DNA of 64,000 nt, taken from positions 1,054,001 to 1,118,000 of the forward strand of contig JAESUZ010003505.1 in NCBI GenBank assembly GCA_017311185.1. Reading direction: 5' to 3'. Each line of letters starts with the position of its first letter. Positions within the stretch are counted from its first letter, which is position 1. Positions 1-11,526 of this stretch are shown here, piece by piece. The notes below the pieces were generated by a model, which saw only the letters and a list, made by a program, of their open reading frames with translations, was not told where the DNA came from and did no database searches. Made by a program: the position numbers and the translations under genes. The DNA comes from Proteles cristata cristata (Eukaryota; Chordata; Mammalia; Carnivora; Hyaenidae).

Positions 1-110
1 GGGCTGTCAGAGCAGAGCCTGATGTAGAGGTCCAACCCACAAACCATGTGATCTTGACCTGAGCCGAAACAGAGTTGGACGCTCAACCAACTGAGCCACA
101 AGGCGCCCCG
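1..110 (-). mobile_element. CAN-SINE (felid type), cut by window start
   Basis: Reverse-complement copy of the tRNA-derived carnivore SINE. The tRNA-like head lies at the right end, where AGGCGCCCCG is the complement of the usual CGGGGCGCCT start, and the body begins outside the window. Only about half the element is seen. Confidence 0.9.
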
Positions 111-1771
111 ATCCCATTTTTTAAAAAAGGAATTCTGTCTTCCAAAATATTTGTCATTTTTGCAGCATACATCTTGTTTTTAATAAGTCATTATTTTTTC
201 ATTCAAAAATATTTCTGGAATATCTGTGAGATATAGTAGTAACCATGTACTATAGATACTCTACAGACCCCATCTACCCTCACAGAGGTTATACTTTAGA
301 AGAGCATGAAATTAGAACTCCTAATGGATAACTTTGTTCGTCTTGTTCCTTGCTACAGTGAGACTGAAGCTAAGATAACCCATAGCACTTATGTTCACCA
401 GTCACTCTCCTTGGGGGTAACACGTTGACCTTTCTGTTTCTAGATATTTATTCTAGATATTTATTCTGTTTCCAGATATTTTCTGTTTCTAGATAATTAA
501 TATTTATTATTCAGATATCTTTTTCTGTTACCAACAATAAACACTCCCTAAGACATCTATTCTTGAATGGGTGTAACTTTCTTTACATAATTTTTTGAGT
601 TCAGATTTCTTTAAACTACAGCCTAGCCCCTTTGGTGGAAATCTGGAAGCATCTGAGTCTTATTGGTGCCTCCTTTATGGAATGCATCAGCGGGCACTGG
701 ATGCATGTTTGCTAAATAACTAATGGTTATGATTCTATTCTGACTCCTGAAGGAGAATACCTAAGAGAGAACTACCTACTGGAGGGACTTTTATTGGAGT
801 TCTGAGTGACTTAGCTGTCATTTACCATGAGTCCACAGTTTGGATAGTCACTGCAATTTTTCCTGTACAATTGAATGTTTACATTACTTCCCCTGAAATA
901 TTAACAAGAGTCCCCAAAATAAATTTTGCGTATGAGTTTCACATGGAGTCCATAATTGGACCTTCCTGTGGATGCTACTCTGGGATTATTGTAAAGAGCC
1001 ATACAGCAGGTAGGCCCCTGTCTTCATTAGACACAGATGTGCTGAGCTGCAATGGTCCCAACGCTGTGGCAGGCTCACTGACATGTCGCACTGCCGGTGG
1101 CCTGCTCACCTCTTTCCTGCCTGTCCGTTGTATTTGTAGTCTCTGAATCCTTTGGTGAAAAATGTTCCATTATTTTCAATTTGTGTTCTGCCCATCTCTT
1201 GCCTGGGCCTATTAATCCATGCCAACCACAGGGACAAATGGAAGCAGCTGATTGCACACTCAGCGTCAACAGTGTTGAGTTTCTATCACTGACTCTGAGG
1301 ACTTTGCCGGAAGTGTAGTCGGCAGACTCAAATGGTATAAGCGGCTCTCAGTTCACAGACGGGCCATCTCACACCAGGGCTTCGGGCAGACGTTCATGCC
1401 ATAATATCAGAAAAATCGCACAGTGGCTCTCCGTAATATAATACCAGTAACATTTATAGACCATTTTAAAATATTAATCCAGGAGTAAGTTACCTTTGCA
1501 AAAGAGTCTTACTATATAGAAAAAATTTTTAGAAATCTTCACTTTCTGTGAATCTACATTTACTCATAATTATAAATACACTAATAGAAAATTCACTTTC
1601 AAATTGATCTCTTGAAGGTATATAATTGAATTTTAATCATGTAAAAGGAAAGTAAAAGCCATGGTTATGGAAAATCACACCATCTTATACTCTTAGTATT
1701 CTATATCATGATTTTTACATAAAGGATAAAATAGTAAGGTAATGATGTCAGTTTTAAAATGCTGGCAATGA
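111..1771. other. Unique sequence, no gene seen
   Basis: No recognisable gene or repeat apart from the cryptic tandem repeat at 429-535. The block 960-1400 is less AT-rich than its surroundings and holds three short overlapping frames of 64-91 codons, none with a recognisable domain. I call it non-coding, possibly a conserved element, but cannot test that. Confidence 0.5.
429..535. repeat. Cryptic tandem repeat, CTAGATATTTATT-like
   Basis: Degenerate units built from TTTCTGTTTC and AGATATTTATT recur at least four times in about 100 bases. It looks like slippage-derived low-complexity DNA. Confidence 0.6.
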
Positions 1772-1985
1772 GAGGCACCTTTGTGGCTCATTCAGCTAAG
1801 CATCCGACTCTTGATTTTGATTCAGGTCATGATCTCACTTTGGTTAGTCAATATGATTGTTCCCCACATCAGGCTCTGTGCTGACAACACAGAACTTGCT
1901 CAGGATTTTCTCTCTCTTTTTACTCCTTCCTTGCTCATGCTATTTCTCTCAAAATAAATAAATAAACTTAAAACAGATTTTAAAA
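1772..1985 (+). mobile_element. CAN-SINE, old and diverged
   Basis: It starts GAGGCACCTTTGTGGCTC and keeps the AGGTCATGATCTCAC and CAGGCTCTGTGCTGACA blocks, then a CT-rich stretch and an AAATAAATAAA tail. Many substitutions relative to the younger copies suggest an older insertion. Confidence 0.85.
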
Positions 1986-2111
1986 ATCCTGAAAAAATGA
2001 ATTTAATCAGTTATATATTAAAAATCCTATGTAATTTATGTAGAAGTAGATCAAAAAGCAATAAAATAGGCACATAACTGTTACTTTTGTTAATAGTTGT
2101 CTCAAACTACA

Positions 2112-2324
2112 TTTTATTTTATTTTTAAGTTTATTAGATTCATTTTGAGAGAGAGAAGAAGTGATTGCAGGGGAGAGGCAGAGATAGAGGGAGAGAGAGA
2201 ATCCCAAGCAAACTACTCACAGCATGGAGACAAACACAGGGCTTGAACTCATGAATCGCGAGATCATGACCTGAGCCGAAATCAGAAGTTGGGCACTTAA
2301 CAACTAAGCCACTCAGGCACTCTG
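2112..2324 (-). mobile_element. CAN-SINE, antisense
   Basis: It opens with a T-rich tail complement and GAGAGAGA purine stretch, then the body, and ends with the complement of the tRNA head (AAGCCACTCAGGCAC). It lies only 26 bases from the next SINE, in the opposite orientation, so the two form an inverted pair. Confidence 0.88.
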
Positions 2325-2350
2325 TCAAACTATGTTTTAAAAAAAAATCA

Positions 2351-2579
2351 GGGGGCACCTGGGTGGCTCATTCAGTTGAGCGTCCAACTTCAGCTCAGGT
2401 CATGATCTCACCATTCGTGGATTCGAGCCCCGTGTCTATCGGGCTCTGTGCTAACAGCTAGCTCAGAGCCTGGAGCCTGTATTCAGATTCTGCATCTCCC
2501 TCTTTTCCTGACCCTCCTCTGTTCATGCTGTCTCTATCTTTCTCTCTCAAAAATGGATAAAACATTAAAAAAAAAAAAC
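2351..2579 (+). mobile_element. CAN-SINE, full length
   Basis: GGGGGCACCTGGGTGGCTCA head, body with GGGCTCTGTGCTAACAG, CT-rich segment and a 12-A terminal run. It is complete and fairly well conserved. It is the right arm of an inverted SINE pair with 2112-2324. Confidence 0.92.
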
Positions 2580-3160
2580 GGTACTTTCTAGAAAATGTTT
2601 CTTTATGTAAATTAGATTTTATACATTTTGATAATTTCATATTCAAAGTCCAGTTTTTCATATTACAGAGTAATTTGTCCCCATATATTTTACCAGATTA
2701 TTGTAGACTTATCTTATAAATTAATTGATTTGATTTATATCAATTTATATTAAATTTTTTGAATATTTAAAAACTCTGAGCAAGTTTGAATTAAACTTAA
2801 ATCTTTACTCCTTGAATCAGCAGCTAACTATTCATGTCAGATGTTTCAAAATTTTTACACATACTGTGATCTTGGTGTTACTTATCTATGGTATATTTGA
2901 GGTATTTATTTGGGTGAATCTATAAATGTGGGCACATGCTTAATCAAGTTGGACACAAATATTATCGCAATTAAGATGTACAAGTTTGTAACTATTATAC
3001 GTTTTCTTACCTAAATTGACATCCAAAAAGTTTGGAATAGAGAAAGTAAAACAATATTTCCCATTAGTCAATGACTGACTGTATATTGACAAACAGAAAT
3101 TAAGGGCAGGTTAACTGCATTCACAGTTAGTTTTTGCCTGGAGAGCCAGGTGAAATTTTA
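2580..3160. other. Unique AT-rich sequence, no gene seen
   Basis: Nothing recognisable; no frame of note and no clear repeat. Confidence 0.5.
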
Positions 3161-3382
3161 TTTTTTTTTAAGTTTATTTATTTGTTTATTTTGAGAGAGA
3201 GAGAGAGAGAGAGTGAGGGAGTTGGAGAGAGGCAAAGAGAGAGGGAGAGAGAATCCTAACCAGGCTTCACATTCATAGTGCGGAGCCCAACATAGGGCTC
3301 CAACTCCTGAACCATGAGGTCATGACCTGAGCTCAAATAAGAGTTGGGAAGCTTAAATATTGAGGCACCCACGTGCCCCATC
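3161..3382 (-). mobile_element. CAN-SINE with 13-bp target duplication
   Basis: Antisense SINE flanked by AGGTGAAATTTTA (3148-3160) and AGGTAGAATTTTA (3383-3395), a target-site duplication with two changed bases. It includes a (GA)n run at its left side from the CT-rich segment. Confidence 0.92.
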
Positions 3383-3395
3383 AGGTAGAATTTTA

Positions 3396-4794
3396 GATCT
3401 GCTTTCTTTGGAGACAGATCATTTTTGTTTGATTCAAATACGTGTGTCTGGTTTAGGAGAATTTCTCATAACCTGTATAGATGCCAAATAGTATATAATA
3501 AATATAATTTTTTTTCATTTAAAATACATAAAAATTGGACTTTCATATATTATTAATCCATTGAATTTTCTGAGAAGTATTCTATAAAATGTATTCTCCA
3601 ATTAATATGTTAGCCTTGCTCATATTTATCTCAAGTTCCTAACTCTTCTCTTGGTCACTTTCTACATGACAAATAGCTTGCTTTCTTCCTAGAAAGATTA
3701 AGGGTCAAAATGAGATCCTTTAACTTTCTCCTCAATTAATACATGTGCTGTTTCAAAATGATCTATATTTTTAGCCCTCTTCTTTTCCATTCTTTCTATC
3801 TTTATTTCACCATCCCCCCGTCTCCCCTTCTTTCACTTACGGTGGAATTATCCCTTTAGCTCCTCTTTTCTATGGTCATGAATATTCTCTTTCTTGCTCA
3901 CTTTGGGATCTGATTCTACCAGTTAGTCCCTCTATTGGCCATCTTTTCCCTTCTTTGACATTATACTCATATTATTAGAAACAATTCCAGATCATAGTTT
4001 CAATGGTAGTCATTCAAAATTAACTATTTTATTACAGCAAATGCTTCTTACATGTTTGAAATTTTGGGAACATTGATGGCACATGGTTCCTTGTAGTTTG
4101 TGGAAACTAGATTTCTTCCAATTAAAAGGCAAATAATAGAATCCCATATTTGTTTACTTGATAATTCTGATTTAATTGATTCTGCCCTAAAATAAACCCT
4201 TCATCCTAAAATCATGAAGCTAAGTAAATCTTCCTAAAAAATTAGTTGAAATTATTTCAAGGAGTAAAAGACTACAAGCAAAACTTTGGAAAAAAGTAAA
4301 ACAGACCCACTTTTAAAATGGTAAAGTGATTAATCAGCATTTTTCTCAAAAACTTTCTATCAGAGTTAAAGCACTACTTTTCTTCATATCTAACAAAGTG
4401 CATGTGGAGCACATACATGCTCGAATGTCCTTCAGAGTTTAATTCAAAGCAACACATCACCTCTGTGAGCATTTACTTACTGGTTGCAGTAACTTGGTCA
4501 TCACCAAGTGACAATTTAAATTGAAATTTTATTTAAAATTTTAAAAATTAGAAATCATTTCCTTAGATGTACTAACTATATTTCCCATCCTCAGTTGTCA
4601 TATGAGGCCAGTACTCCCCTGCTACCATACTGCAGTGTACAGATTTACAGAACATTTATATCATTACAGAAAAATTCTATTGGATAGTTTTTCTTTAAGC
4701 TTGTTAGAACCTCTAAGTCCTCTTCTAAATTAAGTGGTGAGAAAAAATAGCTTAGGAAATAGTTAGGGAGGTTATATGAAATCACATACATGAT
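3396..4794. other. Unique sequence, no gene seen
   Basis: AT-rich with a pyrimidine-rich patch near 3780-3960. No gene or repeat that I can name. Confidence 0.5.
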
Positions 4795-5000
4795 GGGCAC
4801 CTGGATAGCTCAGCTGGTTACGTGTCCCAACCTTTGGTGTTGGTTCATGTCATGATGTCACAGTTTCTTGGGTCCCACATGGGGCTCTGCACTGTCAGAG
4901 CAGAATCTTCTTGAAGTTCTCTGTCCGTCTCCCCAGACTCTCCCCGACTCATTCTGTCTCTCTCAAAAGAAATCAATAAACTTATTTTTCTTTTTTAAAA
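4795..5000 (+). mobile_element. CAN-SINE, moderately diverged
   Basis: GGGCACCTGGATAGCTCAGC head, body with GGGGCTCTGCACTGTCAGAG, and CTCTCAAAAG tail. Flanks CACATACATG (4783-4792) and CACATATGTG (5002-5011) are a probable imperfect target duplication. Confidence 0.88.
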
Positions 5001-5011
5001 GCACATATGTG

Positions 5012-7744
5012 AAAACCGATTGTCGATGAAAATATTTGCAGTGAAGTTTTTATTCTTTGTTTTGTCATTTCTTAGCCTGGAACCTTTTCCCTATTTATAG
5101 TTATTCCTTAAATTGAGAAGCAGACAACTCAGATAAAAAGATGCATGTGATTATATAGCAAAATTATTCTTCTGATTTTAAATTATTTTTATAGACTGTT
5201 TTGATCATTTGAACTGTTTTTATAATTTTACTAGCTTGCTCCCCTCTTTCTCCAGGTGGTAGTCAGTATATTTTTTCTATTCATGAAAAATATCTGAAAG
5301 TTCTAGAATAATCCACAGGGATGCTAGATCTTGATTTTTCTGAAGTATCTAAAATAATGTTATGCAAAGCCTAAGATACCAAAGACAATATAGCTACTAA
5401 GATATTAATCTGCAAGCCTTTTCCCAGTGACCACTAAATACTTATTGTATAAGGCCAACTTAATTTATCAGTCTTTGCTTCTGTTCTTACTCATGCTGAG
5501 AATGAAGAGGAGGAGTCCATATTCCAACTTCTTTATCAAAATAGAGAAGTTTGATCCACAGAACCAAGCCCAACAAAAACCAACCACAAAATCATAACCC
5601 TTCAACTTTGTACTAAGTCAATGATTTGACACTAGTTGAGGATGTTAACAGCTAAAAAACTGGCTTCTACACTACTGAGGTTTGACTTGGAAATGCTACT
5701 CTGTCACCATCATTAATTGGAATTCTCAGAAGAGCAATAAGGAAGAAAGGGGGAAGGAGAAAGAAACAAAGGGACTAAGGAACAGAAACAGAAAGGAAAA
5801 GAGAGAGAGAGGAAGAAGAGAGGAAAAGTATAGACAGTCATTTCCAAAAGCCTAAATGTGTCCTAGCCAAACCCTGTGTGGCAGGGATCAACGCTAAGTC
5901 ATCAGGATAAACTAGGGGGTTCTTCTTGTCTCTAAGTCTCTTAGTTTCACAGTTCTCTGAGCTAAGCTCTCAGGGTCAAGTACTCTCGGGGGAAACCAGA
6001 AGATTCATTCATCCCTTACCATAAAAGAGCCCAGGAACCCAGTGAGTCAAACACAGCCTAAAATTAGCCTTACAGGTGCTAAGTACCCTATCTTGGGCAG
6101 TCGTCTCTCCAAGTAGAAAACAAACATTGATTAAAGAACCTAATAGAATGTTTTGCCTTGATAATTGCAGAAGCCATGGGAAAGAATACACATTTTCCAA
6201 ATCAAACTTTGCTAAATGAGGGTCAGTAGCTTTAAGCTTTTTATAGTAGAAGCTCAAACCTGCAGTAAGTGAATATTTTAACCACAGGAACACTGAAAAT
6301 TCAATGATATTTTCATAATTGCAATTCGGATAGTCAATAAACACTATAACCTGAAGTAGCACACTTTGAAGAGAACTTGATTGCCTAGCTAAAAACATTG
6401 TACTACATAATATTAATAAACCTAACTACTGAACTCTGAATATAATAGGACAATTACCTCCAGGAAGCATTAGTATTCATTATACCCAAAACATTAGTCT
6501 GTGTAGACAGCTGCAGACACAATCCATGTAGAACAATTAGAGTGCATCAGAGATGTTCCATAGAATATTATTTGAAATTTTCTGCACATCTTTGTTATCT
6601 CTCTCAATTCCTTTCTTTTAATAATGCCCAGGCTAAATAAGAAAAAAATATATAGCTGTCTATCAATAAAATGTAGATGAAGAAACATAATATTGAACTC
6701 TTAATATTGAATGTTGAAATGTGGTAATCTACAGGATATGAATTTATACATATTGTGTTTCTTTTGTAGGTCAAATAAGAAATATTTCAAAGAAATAATA
6801 TTATAAGATAAACATTAGACCTAAAGAGAGCCTTACAATTGTCACTAAATATTAAATCATCTTCAATTATTTGACTTCAGTTTAGGCTATCAGTTGCTTC
6901 TCTGTACTTTGTTATGTATATTAATTTCAAAACCTCATAAAATGACTAAGAAAAAGAAGTGTTATACCTAATCTTTTAGAACAGAACGTAGCCTTAGAAG
7001 TAAAAGTTGGGAGTGTTATTCAAAAAGTAGTAAATACCACCCCAAATTCCTCAAATGTGCATGTTGCTTTTTAGAAACTGAACACATCCTAGTTTAGAAT
7101 GTAACATGCAGCAATGCCATCTCTCAAAAGTTCTAAATAATTGATGAAACCACAAAGAAACCCCGGATAAGTAAAGAACTATTTGAAGGGGAAATGAGGT
7201 AGCAGAGCATATTAAATGAAGATAGTAACCAAAGACAATGACTGAATCAGTAGGATCCAAATTATAGAGGGCTCCTTCCTAACCTCCTTCGTGCCCAGGG
7301 ATAAGGCCATGTAGCAGGTGCTGGACTCTAATTGAGATACCTCATGATTGTGCCAACTGACAGAATCTAGATCCTAGAGTCTTTGAAGTTCAATCAGGCC
7401 AACAGTACTGGTGCAGAGAATAACCGGCACTGAGAAATCAGACAAAATCAAGTTTAGTGTTGAGGTTATTGAGATGACGGCTGTTCACTCTGTGTGCTTT
7501 GAAACAGCATGATTCTGCCCAATGTATTTAATTGTTTTTCATTAAAATCAATTCTGAGGTTATTTTCGTTGACTTTTAGTTTGTGTTTGTTCTGGTCCTT
7601 TGAACTATTTCTAATGCTTCGGAAGGAAAACCATGAGAACATCATGAATTGGGTTTAAAAATAACATGCAAAATATGCACTGTTACATCTCTTTACCTAC
7701 ATTCCACATGTAGGTAAAACAAACTGACCTTTGTTTTTTATTTT
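5012..7744. other. Unique sequence, no gene seen
   Basis: 2.7 kb without recognisable repeats other than the purine tract at 5743-5830. The minus-strand open frame 6009-6398 (129 codons) has no recognisable domain, and its length is within chance for AT-rich DNA. Confidence 0.5.
5743..5830. repeat. Purine-rich low-complexity tract
   Basis: Almost all A and G over about 88 bases, with GGAAGG, GAGAGAGAGAGG and AGAAGAG elements. Confidence 0.8.
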
Positions 7745-8100
7745 TGATTATAAAAAAGTGATCCCATTATAAATGATTTTGGAAATACAGAAAGGTAAAA
7801 TTAAATAGTTTACATCACTCTAATTCTGGCTCCAAAGATAATAACTGTAAACATTTTGGTAAACTTTTAAGAACCTTTCTCTAGGCATATGTGTATAGTA
7901 TACGTTTATTTAATTTGTTTACTTGATATATTTTGAGCATTTCTAAATATATCAAACATTCTTGAATGCTTAATATTAACTATTATTCACTGCAGTTTAT
8001 TTAGACAAGGTAAGACAATAAGTTCATTTTCTAATTTTTGTTACCCTTTAAGTAATTCTGCAGTGAACACCGTATACATCATTTTTATGCCAGTTTAATT
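7745..8100 (-). mobile_element. Old LINE-1 (L1M-like) remnant, antisense
   Basis: The order of phrases (AAATACAGAAAGGTAAAAT, AATAACTGTAAACATTTTGG, CATTTCTAAATATATC and so on) resembles the reverse complement of old mammalian L1 3' regions. It is highly diverged, so the family and boundaries are uncertain. Confidence 0.4.
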
Positions 8101-8483
8101 TTTACATTTTTATTTGCGGTACAATTGGTATATAGCAATATATTAGTTACAGGTGTAAAACTAAATGATTTGATATTTGTATATATTGCAAAATGATCAC
8201 CACAATAAGTGTATCACTATACACAGATATGGAAAATATTTCTCTTTGTAATGGGAAGTTTAAGGATTTACTCTGGTATCAGCTTTCAAATATACAATAT
8301 GGATTTAACTGTAGTAACCATTCTATACATTACATTCTTAAGACTTATTTACTTATGACTGGAAATTTGTGCCTTTTGCCCCCTTTCATCCATTTTGCAA
8401 ATCCCCAAAACAATCACCAATCTGTTGTCTTTATCCATGAGTGTCTTTTTTTTTTTTTTTAAGCTTTTACTTTTCACATATAA
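8101..8483 (-). mobile_element. LINE-1 (L1M) 3' region, antisense
   Basis: A good match by eye to the complement of the L1M 3' region: CAAAATGATCACCACAATAA, ACTTATGACTGGAAATTTGT, AATCACCAATCTGTTGTC, then a T15 run and CACATATAAG. A SINE head interrupts it at 8484 and the expected continuation is missing beyond that. Confidence 0.75.
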
Positions 8484-8543
8484 GGGGCACCTGGTGGGTC
8501 AGTTGGTTATGCATTGGGCTTTGGCTCAGGTCATGATCTCATC
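8484..8543 (+). mobile_element. CAN-SINE head only (3'-truncated)
   Basis: About 60 bases: GGGGCACCTGGTGGGTCAG through CAGGTCATGATCTCATC, then an abrupt end without body, CT segment or A tail. It is either deleted or rearranged after insertion. Confidence 0.8.
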
Positions 8544-8545
8544 AT

Positions 8546-8605
8546 AGTCATTTAACCTCTCTGGCCTTCTGTTATGTTTGTAGGGTGAGAGCATCCTTTC
8601 AACTA
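8546..8605 (+). mobile_element. MIR-like SINE scrap
   Basis: GTCATTTAACCTCTCTGGCC followed by a degenerate TTCTGTTATGTTTGTAGGGT resembles the MIR core (cacttaacctctctgagcc). It is short and uncertain. Confidence 0.45.
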
Positions 8606-9499
8606 TATGATACAATTTTAATTTTTTATGATTTTAAGTTTCTAATTCAAATAAAATTGATGACTTTTTAAACTGACTCTTCATTATTTCTTTACAAAAA
8701 CAATGTGATTTAAATAAAGACGACTTGGTAGTAAGCTCATACTCTGTGTTTAAAAAAAATGTGCAAATGAATAACTTGAGCCGAATAATTTTACATTTTT
8801 GGTTTCCAAGTTAACAAAGTGAAGCAGAAATCATACCATAAGCTTCTCAACATTATTTCCGCTAGGCTTGATATTGGTTTTCAACAAATTGAAAGATTTT
8901 TTACCTGCTTTTAGTTACGGCGAACTTGTAAGGGAAACAGAAAAGTTGTACTCTATCAAAACATACACAGAAATTAATCTTCTCTGATATTTGTATTGTT
9001 CAGTTCTGAGTCTAAGAATGGAGAGATGAGTAATCTTCTGTATAAATTTGCTGAAGGATTTTATAGTAGCTCCAATGTCTTCATTTACTTTTCTTGGAAA
9101 TGTCTGCATTTCACTTTAGACTCGGAAGACATTATAAAGATAATTAATATGCAGGTACAGAGATGCATATAAGTTATTAGCCCCACTGACCACCGTTAAC
9201 TTAGGAAGTGAGTACTAATGAACTAGAAAAGTAAACAAATGACAAATTTGTTTAAAAGTACTTGAAGAATAAAATGGGCCTCATTTTATTTATAAATGAT
9301 ATAAATTAGAAGACAAACATGCTTGTTTTACATATTTTCTGTATGTATTTTCTTACATGTATTCAGAAAATCACCCATTCAGTGTTTCAGGTGATGCAGT
9401 TATAAATAAATGTATCACACCTAGTACATAGAAATGCAGTAATGATTAAAATGAGATACTATAAATATAGTATCTAATAAAGTATGTGGAGTAATTATG
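8606..9499. other. Unique AT-rich sequence, no gene seen
   Basis: No gene or identifiable repeat. Confidence 0.5.
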
Positions 9500-9650
9500 G
9501 GAACTCTTGATTTTGGCTCAGGCCATGATCCCAGGGTCATAGGATCATTACCTGCATTGGACTCTGCACTGAATGGGGAGCCTTCTTGAGACTCTCTCCC
9601 TTTGCCTCTCTTCCTCTCTCTCTCTAATAAAAAATAAATTTAAAAATAGC
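9500..9650 (+). mobile_element. CAN-SINE, 5'-truncated older subtype
   Basis: It begins inside the head at AACTCTTGATTTTGGCTCAG and continues through GGACTCTGCACTGAATGGGG and CTTGAGACTCTCTCCC to an AATAAAAAATAAATT tail. The body differs from the felid type and resembles an older caniform/feliform shared subtype. Confidence 0.8.
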
Positions 9651-10585
9651 TTCTATTAAGCATCTACTGTGTATCCTCAAAGGAATACAACAGAATTTTA
9701 AGTCTTACTTTTCTTTTCAAGTGTCTTACTATCCTTTTCAAGGAACAAGGTTGACCCCAATGAAAGGGGGAGAAGACATGACATGGATGTAACCAGATCA
9801 ACATCTTCTGGTGAAATACTAAGCACAGTCAGAATCTCAAGAGCTGCAGGGACCCATGTGGGCCAGTCAGGAGACTTCATGATGGAGGTGGGCTTGTGGC
9901 AAGCCCTAATGAAGACTTATCCTACTGAAAGAAAATTCAGAGAGGCAGAATTAATAAAGTAAATATAATAGAAGATATCAAGAACATTGATTATGTCAGA
10001 AAAAAAGATAAAAATCATGTTGCAAAGTTGGAATGGGGTCAAATTGAGAGTCTAGAATATATACATATATATTGAAATGTACTTTCAGCCATAAAGAATT
10101 CTTAATCCAGTGGGAATTTTCCAGTCAAATAGAACTTCTTTGGGCTTAGCAACTCCAAGGAAATTGGTTGAGATGGTCTGTCACAAAGTATAATATCTAT
10201 TTGCCATGGACAACATTGTCCAAATGTTACTTTGGGTGAAAATAGCCTATTTTCCATAGTGCATATGAATATTTGTCTTTAAAACAAAGCCCCCCAAAAA
10301 GATAGTGATAATTGAAAAATGAAAAATAAATGTTACAATTCTTTATACACACAAATCGGTTATTTTTTATTAAATGAAAATATTCAGCATTAGCCATTCC
10401 AAGAAGATTATATCTAAAATGATATTTAGTGTGTCAAGTAGTGATAAATCATAATAATAATCATAATAAATAAGAACCTCTTCTCTGTATTGAATCAAAG
10501 CTCCAAGCTTCAGAGTGGTCAGTTTATTTAACATCCTAGAAGAACAGAAATTGGCTAGGTATGTGGTATAAAAGAACAAAAAAAT
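9651..10585. other. Unique sequence, no gene seen
   Basis: No gene. Around 9712-9741 the phrase CTTTTCAAG occurs twice, a short local duplication. Confidence 0.5.
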
Positions 10586-10590
10586 CAAGG

Positions 10591-10601
10591 GTGTGTGTGT
10601 A

Positions 10602-10653
<52 letters not shown>

Positions 10654-10679
10654 CTTTTTTTTTTTTTTTTTTTTTTTTT
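10591..10679. repeat. Compound microsatellite (GT)n-(AT)n-T25
   Basis: GT repeats at 10591-10617 with one interruption, AT repeats at 10619-10653, and a run of 25 T at 10655-10679. It accounts for the minus-strand open frame 10370-10714. Confidence 0.97.
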
Positions 10680-11238
10680 GGTAAATAGCTAGAGACATTG
10701 CCAAACAACCCCAATTAATTCAGCACTCTTTGGCACACATGGCACTCCCTGCTGAGAAGAGACCCAGATCTGAGCTAAGCAAAAGGTCTGAATTGGCTCT
10801 GCATAGTTAGAAAGATGTGCCTTTCCAGATGAGTATTGCCACACTGCATTCTGGGAGCAGCTAACATTGCATGTTGCTGGTATCATACTCAGCTAGTCAG
10901 TAACGAAAGACCAATGTGTTACCTTTCTCCTCAATTTAAGAAGAATCTGGAAGTCATGGATTTGAGATTTGTGCATGTGTGTGCATGCATGTTTATGTCT
11001 GGGGTTTATATGCCAAGTTGCTGATTCTGGTTAAAAAAAAATCCATAAATCTTTAGTTTTACTTCTTGTATGGGAGTGTGCACACTCAATATTTGTAGCC
11101 AAGGGCACTCTTTTCCACTATCCATTTGTATTAAAATCTGCTAAGCTTGCCTTCACATCTCTTAAGGCCTTCCTTGACCTTCTAACACTTAGCAACTCAG
11201 TGTCAATTATTTTGGAACCAAATACACAAGGGATTTAA
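10680..11238. other. Unique sequence, no gene seen
   Basis: No gene; a GT-rich patch at 10970-10996. Confidence 0.5.
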
Positions 11239-11257
11239 AAGAATCATCCCAAGTTTT

Positions 11258-11507
11258 TTTTTTAATCAATGTTTGTTTGTTTTCTTATTGTTTCTAATGT
11301 TTTTTATTTATTTCTGAGAGATTGAGAGAGAGACAGCGTGAGCAAGGGAAGGTCAGAGAAAGAGGGGGACACAGAATCTGAATCAGGCTTCAGGCTCTGA
11401 GCCGGCTGTCAGCACAGAACTCAATGCAGGGTTCGAACCCATGAACCGTGAGATCATGACCTGAGCTGAAGTCGGACGCTTAAGCATCTGAGTCACCCAG
11501 GTGCCCC
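11258..11507 (-). mobile_element. CAN-SINE with 19-bp target duplication
   Basis: Full-length antisense felid SINE. Flanking repeats AAGAATCATCCCAAGTTTT (11239-11257) and AAGAATCATCCCCAGTTTT (11508-11526) differ at one base. The tail complement is irregular and GTTT-rich. Confidence 0.95.
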
Positions 11508-11526
11508 AAGAATCATCCCCAGTTTT

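Noticed and set aside
6009..6398. 129-codon open frame on the minus strand
   Set aside because: No recognisable domain, no splice or promoter context, and its length is expected by chance in 64 kb of AT-rich DNA.
10370..10714. 114-codon minus-strand frame
   Set aside because: Poly-Lys, Ile-Tyr and His-Thr runs come from the T25, AT and GT repeats.
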